Shown: one piece after another, positions 9,192 through 17,919 of the stretch
How positions within the stretch are numbered: position 1 is the first letter of the stretch
How the letters are laid out: every line of letters begins with the position of its first letter
Made by a program: the position numbers and the translations under genes
Source of the DNA: Candidatus Woesearchaeota archaeon
GTDB lineage: Archaea; Nanobdellota; Nanobdellia; Woesearchaeales; GW2011-AR4
NCBI GenBank assembly: GCA_016180235.1
Contig: JACPBQ010000005.1
Span: 1-64,000, forward strand
DNA length: 64,000 nucleotides
Direction: 5' to 3'
Notes under the pieces: model-generated
What the model saw: only the letters and a program-made list of their open reading frames with translations
The model's database searches: none
Told to the model about the DNA's origin: nothing

Positions 9192-9329
9192 TTATTTAAA
9201 AAACCCCTGGAAGATTGGTATGATTCCTTTTGCGATCAGGTACATAAGTATTGCTGCAAGTATAAATCCCACAAAAAACCCCTTCGTCAAATCACCGGGG
9301 CTGGTTACAATAGCTTTCTTGTTAAGCAT
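9192..9329 (-). CDS. 45-aa single-helix membrane protein
   Basis: This ORF is missing from the track. It begins MLNKKAIVTSPGDLTKG and has one membrane helix (FFVGFILAAILMYLIAKG) followed by a short polar tail. Its layout and the helix pattern F-V-G-x-I-L-A-A-x-L-M-Y resemble the product of the next gene upstream, so the two look like diverged duplicates. The spacing of 6 bp and 3 bp to its neighbours supports one transcript. Confidence 0.65.
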   Translation of the reverse strand: MLNKKAIVTSPGDLTKGFFVGFILAAILMYLIAKGIIPIFQGFFK

Positions 9330-9335
9330 CTTTAA

Positions 9336-9467
9336 TTATGGTGTTGGTTTGCTGCCGAAAGGTAGCCATCCCTGCGTTGCGGCATAATACATCAAAGCTG
9401 CGCCAAGAATCAATCCAATTACAAAAAACATTCCTGCATGCACGCTTACGAACCCTTTTTTATCCAT
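9336..9467 (-). CDS. 43-aa single-helix membrane protein
   Basis: This ORF is missing from the track. It begins MDKKGFVSVHAGMFF; the helix is VIGLILGAALMYYAA, followed by WLPFGSKPTP. A Shine-Dalgarno sequence (GAGGTG) precedes the ATG by about 6 nt. It is the first gene of the three-gene membrane cluster and appears paralogous to the 45-aa protein (shared ILxAALMY core). A TATA-like GTTTATAAAC and a perfect 24-bp palindrome lie upstream. Confidence 0.68.
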   Translation of the reverse strand: MDKKGFVSVHAGMFFVIGLILGAALMYYAATQGWLPFGSKPTP

Positions 9468-9510
9468 GTTTTGCACCTCTTGAGCATTTTTTGTTTTTAT
9501 TATTATTTTT

Positions 9511-9569
9511 GTTTATAAACATTTCGAAAAACATATGTTTTTCGAAGCCAGAAAATTTAACAAATTTTC
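9511..9569. promoter_or_regulatory. Palindromic operator-like region of the small membrane operon
   Basis: Positions 9523-9546 form a perfect 24-bp palindrome (half-site TTCGAAAAACAT). It lies immediately upstream, on the minus strand, of the TATA-like GTTTATAAAC at 9511-9520. A second inverted repeat, GAAAATTT-aac-AAATTTTC, follows at 9551-9569. Placement against the TATA box is that of a dimeric regulator binding site. The region also separates the divergent gene at 9683, which has its own TATA box (AATTTATAAA) near 9630. Confidence 0.5.
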
Positions 9570-9682
9570 GTTTGTTTCTATAAATTTAAATTTTCCCCGT
9601 ATTTTAGTTTTTACTTCTTTTGAATGGAAAAATTTATAAACATGTTTAAGGAAGATTGGATTAGCTAGTTATGGTGCCAATT

Positions 9683-11347
9683 ATGAACAGGAAAAAGGTG
9701 ATTTTGTTAGCGGTTTCTTTATTCATTTTTAGTTTGGTTTCCACAATCGTTTTAGCGGCTCCAACCGATTATATGCCGGATATTCTTGAGGATTTTTTTA
9801 AATGGCTTTTCTTTACCCTGCCAGAGCAGGCAAGATCCGGAAACGAGGCTTTTGTATACTGGTTTAAGCTGATTCTGTGGCTGCTGCTTTTCCCGGTTGT
9901 TTTTTTCGGAGCAAACAAGATATTTCCGGATTCAAGAAGGATTTCAGGAGTAATAGCCGGAGTATTTTCCCTTATTGCAGTCATATTCATACCAAAAGGG
10001 ATTTTGCTGTTCATATTCACTGAGTTCAGCGCAGTTACATCTTTAATTCTGGCCCTTGCCCCAATATTCATAGGCATATTCATCAGAAGCAAAATACCGG
10101 ATGATCTGCCCATGCTAAAAAATGGGATAATGTTAATTGTTGGCGTGGTTCTTATAACAACCGGAGGCTATTTCACAGCGGCATATTTAACTGGAGATAA
10201 CAAGCTTTTTGAGCAGTTTGGAGTATGGGCTACCGCAACTGGCGCAGTGGCATTGATTTGGGGCATTTTGGGGTTCTTGTTTGGGTTTGGTTTAGGAAAA
10301 GGTGGTGAAGGTAGCGGAGAGGGAGGAGGACTTTTCGGCAAAAAAGGCGAAGCTGGAGAATCAGTCTCATCAGCAAAAGAAGAAAAGAAGCTAAAAAAAG
10401 AGGAAGCAAAGGCAGAGGCAAATGTCGCTAATCTAACATCACAGATGCAGGTTATAGAGCAAAAGCTTCAGCGAATAGAAGCCATAGAGCAGCAGGATTA
10501 CTACGCAAAACTCCACAGTTATGAAAATCAGTTAAAAGTCTTGGATGAGCTCGATAATATTCTTGCCGGAAGCTGGAACGCATTAGAGACCCTCAGGAAC
10601 GTCTTGGGCAAAATGCAGGCTTATCCCCAGCATTACAAGGATATGATACCAGAGATTGAGCAGCACTTGTCAACATTCAACAGCTTTATCCAAAAATTAT
10701 ATGATGTGCTTAACCAATTAGTCCAAAACCTTACGAGCCAATTGACAATTGACAGGCATGAAGAGACCTTAGGAGAAGCTTATAAAAAGGCAGTAAGGTA
10801 TATGAGGCTGATTAGCAAACTGGACTTAAACCAGGTAAAATTAATCTTAAAAGAGGTGCATGGGGAGGAGAGACTGAAAAAAAAGATAACAACTGCAAAA
10901 ACAACAGAGGTAAATGATGAAATTGCTGCGATAAAAGCCCTCAACAAAGGCATGATCAGAAAACTTTGGGGTTTTAACCGGATTTTGAAGGATGACCAAA
11001 AAGTTCAAGATAACTTAAAAAAAATGGACCAAGATGACTATAACAAGATAAAGAAAGCTGTTGATGCCGCTTCCGGCATGGTCAGGGACTTTAAAACAGC
11101 ATATGAAAGATGGAGGAGCGCCGGTTACGGCAGAGTAATGTCCCTGATTAAAGCATTGTCTGGCATGCAGAACATAAGGGCATTTGCAAAGGATATTAGG
11201 GAGGTCAGGCAAAGCACTTTAAAAAAGATTGATACTCTTAAGAAGCACAAGACCGACATCCAGAACAAATGGCTTCTTACGAAGGACTTCAAGGAGCTTA
11301 CACTCCGAATCAAGAATATAGATGCGATATTGCTGAAAACTCCGTAA
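9683..11347 (+). CDS. Polytopic membrane protein with long cytoplasmic coiled-coil region
   Basis: I do not recognise the family. From ATG 9683 (554 residues) the protein has a signal-like first helix (VILLAVSLFIFSLVSTIVLAA), about five further membrane segments to residue 210, a Gly-rich linker (GKGGEGSGEGGGLFGKKG) and about 330 residues of charged helical sequence with coiled-coil stretches. The domain order recalls membrane proteins that scaffold a cytoplasmic assembly. The track start at 9671 is possible; 9683 places the basic MNRKK ahead of the signal helix. Confidence 0.7.
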   Translation: MNRKKVILLAVSLFIFSLVSTIVLAAPTDYMPDILEDFFKWLFFTLPEQARSGNEAFVYWFKLILWLLLFPVVFFGANKIFPDSRRISGVIAGVFSLIAVIFIPKGILLFIFTEFSAVTSLILALAPIFIGIFIRSKIPDDLPMLKNGIMLIVGVVLITTGGYFTAAYLTGDNKLFEQFGVWATATGAVALIWGILGFLFGFGLGKGGEGSGEGGGLFGKKGEAGESVSSAKEEKKLKKEEAKAEANVANLTSQMQVIEQKLQRIEAIEQQDYYAKLHSYENQLKVLDELDNILAGSWNALETLRNVLGKMQAYPQHYKDMIPEIEQHLSTFNSFIQKLYDVLNQLVQNLTSQLTIDRHEETLGEAYKKAVRYMRLISKLDLNQVKLILKEVHGEERLKKKITTAKTTEVNDEIAAIKALNKGMIRKLWGFNRILKDDQKVQDNLKKMDQDDYNKIKKAVDAASGMVRDFKTAYERWRSAGYGRVMSLIKALSGMQNIRAFAKDIREVRQSTLKKIDTLKKHKTDIQNKWLLTKDFKELTLRIKNIDAILLKTP

Positions 11348-11349
11348 CT

Positions 11350-11418
11350 ATTTATCACTTAGAAGTGAATAAAAATAGAAAGATTTAAATATAAGCCCTC
11401 ATTCTTAAAAAAGTGATT
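11350..11418 (+). promoter_or_regulatory. Promoter with inverted repeat upstream of the 108-aa gene
   Basis: The BRE/TATA sequence AAAAATAGAAAGATTTAAAT (11371-11390) is identical over 20 bp to the one before the gene at 27736. Directly upstream is TCACTT-AG-AAGTGA (11355-11368), and downstream near the start an AAGTGAT half-site recurs (11411-11417). Both fit the shared operator-like box seen at other promoters here. Confidence 0.5.
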
Positions 11419-11421
11419 TAA

Positions 11422-11748
11422 ATGGGAGTAGTAAAAAGCATTGTTTTTGCAGGAGCGATTGGCGCGGCTGCGATTGCAGCAGACTATAACTGGAATTTAG
11501 TCAGTAAAGCCGGTTCTGTTACCAATGAACTAGCCAGTAGTGTAAGCGGCGCAACTTCTGTAGGACCAAGATTAAATGTGCCTACTAAAACAATAGGAGG
11601 ACTTGAAGTAAGGTGCAAAGATAGCAATATTCTTTATGACAACAAAGGAAAGCCAGTTTTAAAATTTGAGATTGGTGCAAGCGGGCAATATAACGTCAGC
11701 CCAATCACAGGCTATGAAGTTGTGGGTAGCGATTGCGTGCCAAAATAA
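11422..11748 (+). CDS. Hypothetical small protein with N-terminal hydrophobic segment
   Basis: The 108 residues begin with a short hydrophobic stretch (SIVFAGAIGAAAIAAD) that could be a signal or anchor. A low-complexity Ser/Ala section and a C-terminal part with two cysteines (VRCKDSN and VGSDCVPK) follow, and the cysteines could form a disulfide outside the cell. No family is recognised. It has its own promoter of the shared AAAAATAGAAAG type and no same-strand partner. Confidence 0.6.
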   Translation: MGVVKSIVFAGAIGAAAIAADYNWNLVSKAGSVTNELASSVSGATSVGPRLNVPTKTIGGLEVRCKDSNILYDNKGKPVLKFEIGASGQYNVSPITGYEVVGSDCVPK

Positions 11749-11813
11749 GATACGTTCTTGATATTTTGAATTCTTTATTTATTTTTTTACTGTAAAATCA
11801 AAGAAAAGTAGCA

Positions 11814-12434
11814 TCAGCTTTTTCTTTTCAACAAGGCAGCTATATCCCTTTCTGCTTTTCCGCAGGCTCTCCTTGCAACATTCATCCGTTTGTTCATATC
11901 CTCTATAATTTTTAATATTGCCCTGCCTAACTTTGACCTTGAGATGCCTCTTTTAGTGATATTGTTCTGCAATTGTGCCAGATCCTTTATATCCTGCTCT
12001 GCCTTTTCCAGATCCTTCAGCATCTGATCTTCATCCCTGCCCAAGAGCATCTCAAATCTTTCCAGGGTTTGGTCCAGCTCCCTCCTTTGCCTGTTTACGC
12101 CAATAGCCGCTATCGGGCTTTTTAGCTTGCCTTTGACCAAAGCAACCATCTCGTCATATTTCTTTTTGTGGGCAAGTATTATTGCAGCATCACGCTCCAA
12201 TGACTGGGTATCATCCCAAACAACCTTGAATTTGCTGAATTCAATGTCTATTTCCTGGGCTGCCCTTATAACCTCCTTTTTCTGCTCGCTTGCTTCCCTC
12301 CACATCTCTTCCAGATCCCTAACAGCCTGCTTCTCGCTGGAGATTTCCTGCTGTATCCTTTTGTTCAGGTCAGAAGGGAGATTAGACAAAATTGTTTTTT
12401 TGCCCATTGCCAGCATATCAAGAATTCTTCCCAT
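11814..12434 (-). CDS. Coiled-coil protein of unknown function
   Basis: The 206 residues are almost wholly charged helix, with no membrane segment or cysteine-rich motif apart from a single C near the end. The pattern (EQKKEVIRAAQEIDIEFSKF, RRELDQTLERFEMLL) suggests an extended coiled coil. It may start at M1, M8 or M10. It stands opposite the 108-aa gene and shares direction with the membrane gene at 12502, from which it is separated by a promoter-like gap. No function is assigned. Confidence 0.6.
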   Translation of the reverse strand: MGRILDMLAMGKKTILSNLPSDLNKRIQQEISSEKQAVRDLEEMWREASEQKKEVIRAAQEIDIEFSKFKVVWDDTQSLERDAAIILAHKKKYDEMVALVKGKLKSPIAAIGVNRQRRELDQTLERFEMLLGRDEDQMLKDLEKAEQDIKDLAQLQNNITKRGISRSKLGRAILKIIEDMNKRMNVARRACGKAERDIAALLKRKS

Positions 12435-12501
12435 AAAATCACCTTTTTATCATTTTAGAATAATTAATCCGGAAAGGAGTATTTAAACTTTTTTATTTAA
12501 A

Positions 12502-12858
12502 TTAACCCAAAGCCACAAAGCCGTAGATAACCCCTATGACTCCTATGATGATTATTATAACGGGGTATAATGGCCCTGATGTGGAAATAATTGCTGGCAT
12601 GAAGCTCTGCAGGAAAGGTATAATGCCCCCAAGTATTGTCAGCAGGGCAATGGCTATAGTCGCAAATTTCTCAAAACCAAACAACAGGCTGTTGAATGCC
12701 CCATAAATTAATGCTATTATACCTATGGCTATTATAACAAACTGATAGCCGGGAGCCTTTGTTATTGCAGAATTCGGCATTATGCCAAGATTTCCAAGCA
12801 AAGGCAATAAACCAGCTAAAATTATAAGAATCCCGAGAACTGTAATCATTATTTTCAT
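12502..12858 (-). CDS. Small four-helix membrane protein
   Basis: The 118 residues form about four hydrophobic helices. Two halves look alike: VLGILIILAGLLPLLGNLG and ALLTILGGIIPFLQSF start them, and GYQFVIIAIGIIALIYGAF and LYPVIIIIIGVIGVIYGFV close them. This suggests an internal duplication. No conserved polar motif or family is recognised. Confidence 0.65.
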   Translation of the reverse strand: MKIMITVLGILIILAGLLPLLGNLGIMPNSAITKAPGYQFVIIAIGIIALIYGAFNSLLFGFEKFATIAIALLTILGGIIPFLQSFMPAIISTSGPLYPVIIIIIGVIGVIYGFVALG

Positions 12859-12971
12859 TCTATACCTCTTTTTAGTTAATTTTATCCTAGACTGTATTTA
12901 AACTTTTTTATAATTGATAACGAAAAATAATAAGCAAAAGATTTATATATATTCTAATGGAGGAAAGGTTA

Positions 12972-13481
12972 ATGATTAATCCAAATACTATTGCTGCTGC
13001 TGAGAGCCCAGAGCAATTGCGCAGTACAGGAATACGAGTTTATAAAATCTTCGTAAAGGCTTCTAAAAGATTTATGAGTAAAAAAATTTATGATAGGGGT
13101 AATTTTCTAAAGGCTGTTTTCACTGGAATTCGTTTTGGAGAGTCTGCTTACCAGAAGTCAAAAGCAAAATTTATCAGGATGATTTCTAATGAAATATGCC
13201 AAAGCATTGCGCAACAATTTCAACAAAAGAAAACTCCAGAAGAAAAACAGCAGGAATTGGAAAAAATCAAAAGATTAAAGGATTTATTGCTGGTGCTGGA
13301 CCAAGAGCAGGCTATTGAACGCAGAAAGGCAGATATGATGACGCGATGGATAAGAGGCACTTACAGCGAAGTAACTAAAATTGAAAAAAGCCTGACAGGG
13401 GATTTTGAAGCATATAAACAATGGCGGCAAAAGATGATATCTAGGATGCAGCAAGAAAAACAAAGAGGGCAGGCCAGATAA
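12972..13481 (+). CDS. Hypothetical helical protein
   Basis: The protein has 169 basic, helix-rich residues with no recognised family. The track start (ATG 12957) lies too close to the TATA box (ATTTATATAT, 12941-12950). ATG 12972 has a good Shine-Dalgarno sequence (GGAGGAAAGG) 5-8 nt upstream, which is why I prefer it. The C-terminal half (EEKQQELEKIKRLKDLLLVL onward) is probably coiled coil. It ends 12 bp before the PAC2 gene, so the two may be co-transcribed. Confidence 0.6.
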   Translation: MINPNTIAAAESPEQLRSTGIRVYKIFVKASKRFMSKKIYDRGNFLKAVFTGIRFGESAYQKSKAKFIRMISNEICQSIAQQFQQKKTPEEKQQELEKIKRLKDLLLVLDQEQAIERRKADMMTRWIRGTYSEVTKIEKSLTGDFEAYKQWRQKMISRMQQEKQRGQAR

Positions 13482-13493
13482 AACAGCCTAAAA

Positions 13494-14204
13494 ATGCAAA
13501 TAAAGCTTTCTAAAAAACCAAAGAACTGCATCCTTATAGAGGGATTTCCGGGATTTGGGCTTGTTGGGACTATTGCCGGTGAATTTCTGCTGGAGCATCT
13601 GCAGACAGAGCAAATCGGGAAGATAATATTTGACGAGATGCCTGCCATGGTTGCGATACACGAAGGCAAGGTTGTCGAGCCTTTGGGTATTTTCTACAAC
13701 AAAAAATATAACATTGTCTTATTGCATGCGATAACAGCGTCTGCGGGCATGGAATGGAAGCTTTCCGACATGGTTGTAGATTTAAGCAGGCAATTGAGCG
13801 TAAAGGAGATAATATGCCTCGAGGGAGTGGGAAGCAGCGAGGAAACAAGCACGTCAAGGGTCTTTTTTTATTCCAATAACGAGAAAAACAAGGAAAAATT
13901 CAACAAGATAAAAGTCGACCCATTGAAGGAAGGGATCATCATAGGAGTTACCGGAGCTGTTTTGCTAAGAGCGGAAAAAACACCTGTGAGCTGCATTTTC
14001 GCTGAAACGCACACCACACTGCCTGACAGCAAGGCAGCAGCCAAGGTTATCGAAGTATTGGACAAGTATATGGGCCTTAAAGTGGACTATAAGCCGCTGC
14101 TGGAGCAGGCAGAAAAGTTCGAGGAAAAGCTCAGGGGATTGCTGTCAGAAAGCCAGAAAGCCCAGGATTTAAGCGAGAAGAAAAAATTGAGTTATGTAGG
14201 GTAA
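13494..14204 (+). CDS. PAC2 / proteasome-assembly-chaperone family protein
   Basis: The 236 residues match the archaeal PAC2 family (COG2047 type): the N-terminal ILIEGFPGFGLVGTIAGEFLLEHL, the central ALLHAITA-like strand (IVLLHAITASAG) and the GIIIGVTGAVLLRAEKTPVSCIFAET strand near 150. Eukaryotic PAC2 helps assemble the 20S proteasome; archaeal relatives are less well characterised. The C-terminal 30 residues are a charged helix typical of the family. It follows the gene at 12972 by 12 bp. Confidence 0.88.
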   Translation: MQIKLSKKPKNCILIEGFPGFGLVGTIAGEFLLEHLQTEQIGKIIFDEMPAMVAIHEGKVVEPLGIFYNKKYNIVLLHAITASAGMEWKLSDMVVDLSRQLSVKEIICLEGVGSSEETSTSRVFFYSNNEKNKEKFNKIKVDPLKEGIIIGVTGAVLLRAEKTPVSCIFAETHTTLPDSKAAAKVIEVLDKYMGLKVDYKPLLEQAEKFEEKLRGLLSESQKAQDLSEKKKLSYVG

Positions 14205-14256
14205 AGGATTTGTTCTCAATTTTTATAATAAAAATAATCATTTCTCCAAAATCTAG

Positions 14257-14279
14257 GCTCGGTGCATTACGGCCTCGCA
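14257..14279. repeat. Dispersed intergenic motif, copy 1
   Basis: A 23-bp sequence (GCTCGGTGCATTACGG + CCTCGCA) recurs at 32917-32939 with one change, and the AT-rich 30 bp before each copy are also alike. Both copies lie in an intergenic gap about 70-100 bp ahead of a plus-strand gene. A GC-rich hairpin (CCCGC/GCGGG) follows this copy at about 14313-14333. Confidence 0.6.
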
Positions 14280-14378
14280 TCATTGTAGTAACAAGTTAAG
14301 AACCCGCTTCCATCACTTGGCGGGAATTTATGTTTTTTTTGACAAAGTTTTTTAATACCAATATAACCAATAACCTCC

Positions 14379-16136
14379 ATGAATAAAAAAGCAATAACTT
14401 CCGTTCTATTGATAATATTAATTTCTCTGATTTCTTACTATAACATATTTGACAATGAGTTTGTCTGGGACGACCATCTTTTTATCCTTGATAACCAGGA
14501 TATAAGGTCTTTTTCCAATTTGCCTTTATTTTTTGCCCAGGATGCTGAAGGACTGTACAGGCCGTTAAGGAGCCTGCATTACACGCTTGTTTACTCAATT
14601 GCCGGAAAGAACGAGTTTTTATATCATTTCAACAGCCTGTTTTTCCATGCAGCAATATCCATCCTGATTTTCTTCATTATATTTGGAATTATCGGCAATA
14701 AAAATATTTCTTTGGTAAGCGCTTTGATTTTTGCCGCGCATCCGATACACACCGAGAGGGTTACAAATATTACCGGGGGCTTTGACTTATCGGGAATATT
14801 CTTCATGCTCCTGTCATTTTTCCTGTACATTAAATATTCAAAAAGCAGCCACAATGATAAAAAATATTTTTTCGCTTCCTTGATCTTGTTCATATTGGCA
14901 TTATTCGCGTCTGAGGAAGCCATAACTTTGCCATTGATAATAATATTGTATGAATTTTGCTTCAACAGGGAAAAATTCAATAAAAAATTGATTAAAAACT
15001 GCATTCCCTTTTTTGCTGCTGCTGCTTTCTATGTTTTTTTGAGATTTTCTGTTTTGGGCATTGCAGGAAGGCAGGAGCAGTACTTGGCAGGAAGTTTCTT
15101 TTTGACACAGATTACAATGCTGAAGGCTTATGTGTATTACATTTATCTGCTGGTTTTTCCGCTAAATTTAACCCTATACCATAATACCGAGCCAGTAGTT
15201 TCTGTTTTTGATCCAAAAGCATTCTTGTCATTATTTTTGATATTGGCAATATTCTTACTTGCAATCAAATATTATAAAAACAAGGTTTTATTTTTCTCTA
15301 TTTTCTGGTTTTTTATCACCTTGATTCCTTTCTCAAACATGATTCCAATACAGAATTTCATTGCTGAGAGGTATCTTTATTTGCCGTCTGTAGCTTTTGC
15401 ACTATTATTGTCTTATTCATTATTTTCATTATATAATTTGAAATTAAAAGCTATCCGGAAAAATAAAATTTTGAAAAATGCGATTATTGTTTTTATTGTT
15501 TTATTATTGGCATTGTATGTTGTTAAAACCATTGATAGAAACAAGGACTGGCAGGATAATTTAACCCTGTGGGAGAAGACTGCTGCAGCTAATCCTGAGA
15601 ACAGCAGGGCGCACGACAATCTTGGATTTACATACGAGCAGATGGGGGAGAATAATAAAGCTCTTGCTGAGTTTGAGGCTTCTGTGATGCTGATGCCCGA
15701 CAATTACAAGGCTTTGGCGAATTTGGGGGTCATATATGCAAAGCTCGGAAGATATAATGAATCAATCAGTGTATTAAAAAAATCAATTAAAATAAGCGAA
15801 TATTACAAAACATACGATAAATTAGGCTTGGTTTACGTCGAGCTCAAAGATTATGGCAATGCAGTTGAAAGCTTCAAGAAAGCGATTGAGGCAAATACAA
15901 GATATGCAAAAGCGCATAATGATTTAGGCACAGTATATGGAAAACAGGGAAAGTTTGATTTGGCTTTGCAGGAGTTTAATGAAGCTATTAGAATTGATAG
16001 GGATTATGCAGATGCACATTATAATTTAGGAATATTATTGGATTTTATGGGGCAGAAAGAGCTGGCAAAGAAAGAGTTTGAACGTGCTTATAGCTTAGAG
16101 CCGGAGAATGGGTTGTATAGGAAGAAAGCCAGTTAA
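14379..16136 (+). CDS. TMTC-like GT-C membrane glycosyltransferase with TPR tail
   Basis: The first 390 residues contain about ten membrane helices. The N-terminal loop has the acidic motif NEFVWDDHLF (about 26-35), as in GT-C protein O-mannosyltransferase-like enzymes, followed by YRPLRSL. The last 195 residues are about five tetratricopeptide repeats (for example AHDNLGFTYEQMGENNKALAEF and AHNDLGTVYGKQGKFDLALQ). This is the layout of eukaryotic TMTC proteins, which transfer mannose to cadherins; archaeal relatives are usually annotated only as TPR proteins. Cadherin/PKD-like surface proteins are encoded at 47.4-50.3 kb, but a link to them is only speculation. Confidence 0.8.
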   Translation: MNKKAITSVLLIILISLISYYNIFDNEFVWDDHLFILDNQDIRSFSNLPLFFAQDAEGLYRPLRSLHYTLVYSIAGKNEFLYHFNSLFFHAAISILIFFIIFGIIGNKNISLVSALIFAAHPIHTERVTNITGGFDLSGIFFMLLSFFLYIKYSKSSHNDKKYFFASLILFILALFASEEAITLPLIIILYEFCFNREKFNKKLIKNCIPFFAAAAFYVFLRFSVLGIAGRQEQYLAGSFFLTQITMLKAYVYYIYLLVFPLNLTLYHNTEPVVSVFDPKAFLSLFLILAIFLLAIKYYKNKVLFFSIFWFFITLIPFSNMIPIQNFIAERYLYLPSVAFALLLSYSLFSLYNLKLKAIRKNKILKNAIIVFIVLLLALYVVKTIDRNKDWQDNLTLWEKTAAANPENSRAHDNLGFTYEQMGENNKALAEFEASVMLMPDNYKALANLGVIYAKLGRYNESISVLKKSIKISEYYKTYDKLGLVYVELKDYGNAVESFKKAIEANTRYAKAHNDLGTVYGKQGKFDLALQEFNEAIRIDRDYADAHYNLGILLDFMGQKELAKKEFERAYSLEPENGLYRKKAS

Positions 16137-16483
16137 GCGTGAAGTGGGGGAATATATGGTCTAGTTGGGGGAATTATCGAAGGGTCTATTGTTGGTGTTT
16201 CATCATCATCAGGTCTCCTGTTCTTATCTGGCCTATCCCTTTTTTCTCTGGGTATATCTTTTTTTGGGTCGTGTTCATCATCAGGCACTACTCCATCGAT
16301 TATTTTTGGAGGAGCAGCATACGATGAATTAGGGACATATCCTTGATGGACATGTGTTAAATATATCCCTGATTTTAAAGAAGGTAATAACACATCAACC
16401 AAGCCCTGCAAACCAGAACCTTTTAACGGCTTTATAATTTCACTGTTTCCTATATTATAATTAGTGGGGTTATATAACATCAT
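16133..16483 (-). CDS. Hypothetical Pro/Asp-rich small protein
   Basis: The 116 residues have no recognised family. The first half is weakly hydrophobic and the second half is a disordered run rich in Pro, Asp, Arg and Lys (DPKKDIPREKRDRPDKNRRP), ending PPTRPYIPPLHA. Its stop overlaps that of the TMTC-like gene by 4 nt, in convergent orientation. Composition resembles the hypothetical proteins at 18760 and 46063. Confidence 0.5.
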   Translation of the reverse strand: MMLYNPTNYNIGNSEIIKPLKGSGLQGLVDVLLPSLKSGIYLTHVHQGYVPNSSYAAPPKIIDGVVPDDEHDPKKDIPREKRDRPDKNRRPDDDETPTIDPSIIPPTRPYIPPLHA

Positions 16484-16519
16484 TAAATCAACTATAGGAT
16501 TTTAAATCAATTTATAAAT

Positions 16520-17299
16520 TTAATTATAAAACCCAAACAAAGAAATATATTTTTTGACCAGATTGTTGTGTATTTCCATCGGCTTTAATCCATTATTCAT
16601 CAGCTTTTTGACAAAAAAGAATGCCAAGTCATGAAGGCCGTTTCTTGCCGGGTTAAAATCCAGATCATCCTTGATATTCTCGGCTAAATTGCCTATGTTG
16701 TTTGCCTTGATGGTTTTCGCCCATTCAATCGCAAAGGAAAATGCTTTTGCTTCCTCGTCGTGGTTATTAGACAAGCAAGAAGTATAAATGTGCCCGATTT
16801 CATGACCTATTGTCAGCATTAGCTCATCTAAATGGTTATTTTTGACGAATATCTTTTTTAGTTTCCTGCCATTGACTGCAAAACCCTGTATGCCTTCCGA
16901 CCATTCGCCAAACCTGGAATGAATCTGACTTAATTCTCCAACATTGCATATATTGATGACTATATTTTCCGGCAAATTTTTTCCAAGCATTAATTGGAAT
17001 GCTTCTTCTATCAATTCCTTAACCTGTTCTGTTGCGTGGATTATTGGAGTTTCCCGACGGGACGGCTTCAGGAATATCCGGGGAGTAAAGTAATATGTTT
17101 TTGTTGGCTTGTCAGATTCATAATTGCTATTGGAATAAATCTTTGGTTTTGACTGCTGCCCGGAGTATTCTATTGGCATATTTTCTGCTGAAACATGATA
17201 ATTCTCACTTTTAGAAACAAAGTAGTTTAAGCCATTAGTATTTGATGGGGCACTATTGTACCTTACAAGGTCATCAATGAAATAAGATTTCCCATACAT
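16520..17299 (-). CDS. HExxH putative zinc metallopeptidase
   Basis: The 259-residue protein (from ATG 17299; the track start is a TTG six codons upstream) has a disordered N-terminal third and a C-terminal domain with the zinc motif IGHEIGHIYTS. A likely third ligand is a glutamate in DEEAKAFSFAIEW, about 17 residues later, as in gluzincins. It has no signal peptide or membrane helix, so a cytoplasmic protease is likely. It resembles short M48- or IrrE-type zinc domains but cannot be assigned. It stands alone beside a 550-bp AT-rich gap. Confidence 0.65.
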   Translation of the reverse strand: MYGKSYFIDDLVRYNSAPSNTNGLNYFVSKSENYHVSAENMPIEYSGQQSKPKIYSNSNYESDKPTKTYYFTPRIFLKPSRRETPIIHATEQVKELIEEAFQLMLGKNLPENIVINICNVGELSQIHSRFGEWSEGIQGFAVNGRKLKKIFVKNNHLDELMLTIGHEIGHIYTSCLSNNHDEEAKAFSFAIEWAKTIKANNIGNLAENIKDDLDFNPARNGLHDLAFFFVKKLMNNGLKPMEIHNNLVKKYISLFGFYN

Positions 17300-17339
17300 A
17301 AGAATGAGCAATATCAATTGAATATTAATATTTACCTAA

Positions 17340-17919
17340 ATGAAAATCTGTAATTGCTAAAATGGCAAAATTATGTGGTTTTAGGACTTATAAGATAAAG
17401 ATATATGCTTCATTTCATAGTGCCTAAATATGTTTTTGCCTTTAGCTCTCACTTTTAATTTTGCTTCTAAATAGCTTATTATGGGAATCTGTTCTTCCAG
17501 ATGCTTTTTTGCTCATTTTGCCTCTTAGGCCCATTCACTTTTACCGGCTCTACAGGTCAAATTACATGTTTCCAAAATAGCTGATGAAAATCATTGTTTT
17601 TTGTTCTTTATTGTTCGCTTAATCTCACTATTTAACTCTCACTTTTTGAGATCATAAATAATAATTTTCAATATAGAAAAGTGTAGAAAGTGTCTATTAT
17701 ATAGTTTAAAATATATATTATAAAGATAGTTTATTTATAATTATTATTAAAAATATATAATTTATAATAATTTTTTTGATAGTTATATTAAAACATTTGA
17801 TTATTAATTATTGTTAGATTTTATTAAAAATATTAGTTAATAATTAAAATATCTTAGCAAAATTAATAAAAAATGACAATGGAAAAAATTAAAAAACACA
17901 AGAAAATTTCATTGACAAA
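17340..17919. other. Long AT-rich noncoding stretch
   Basis: No supported gene lies in these 580 bp. The first 300 bp include two CTCTCACTTTT motifs (17446 and 17636). From about 17660 to 17880 the sequence is nearly pure A/T (for example TTATAATTATTATTAAAAAT), the lowest GC content seen in the window. It could be an easily melted element, a promoter region for the gene at 17920, or simply decayed sequence. Confidence 0.5.
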
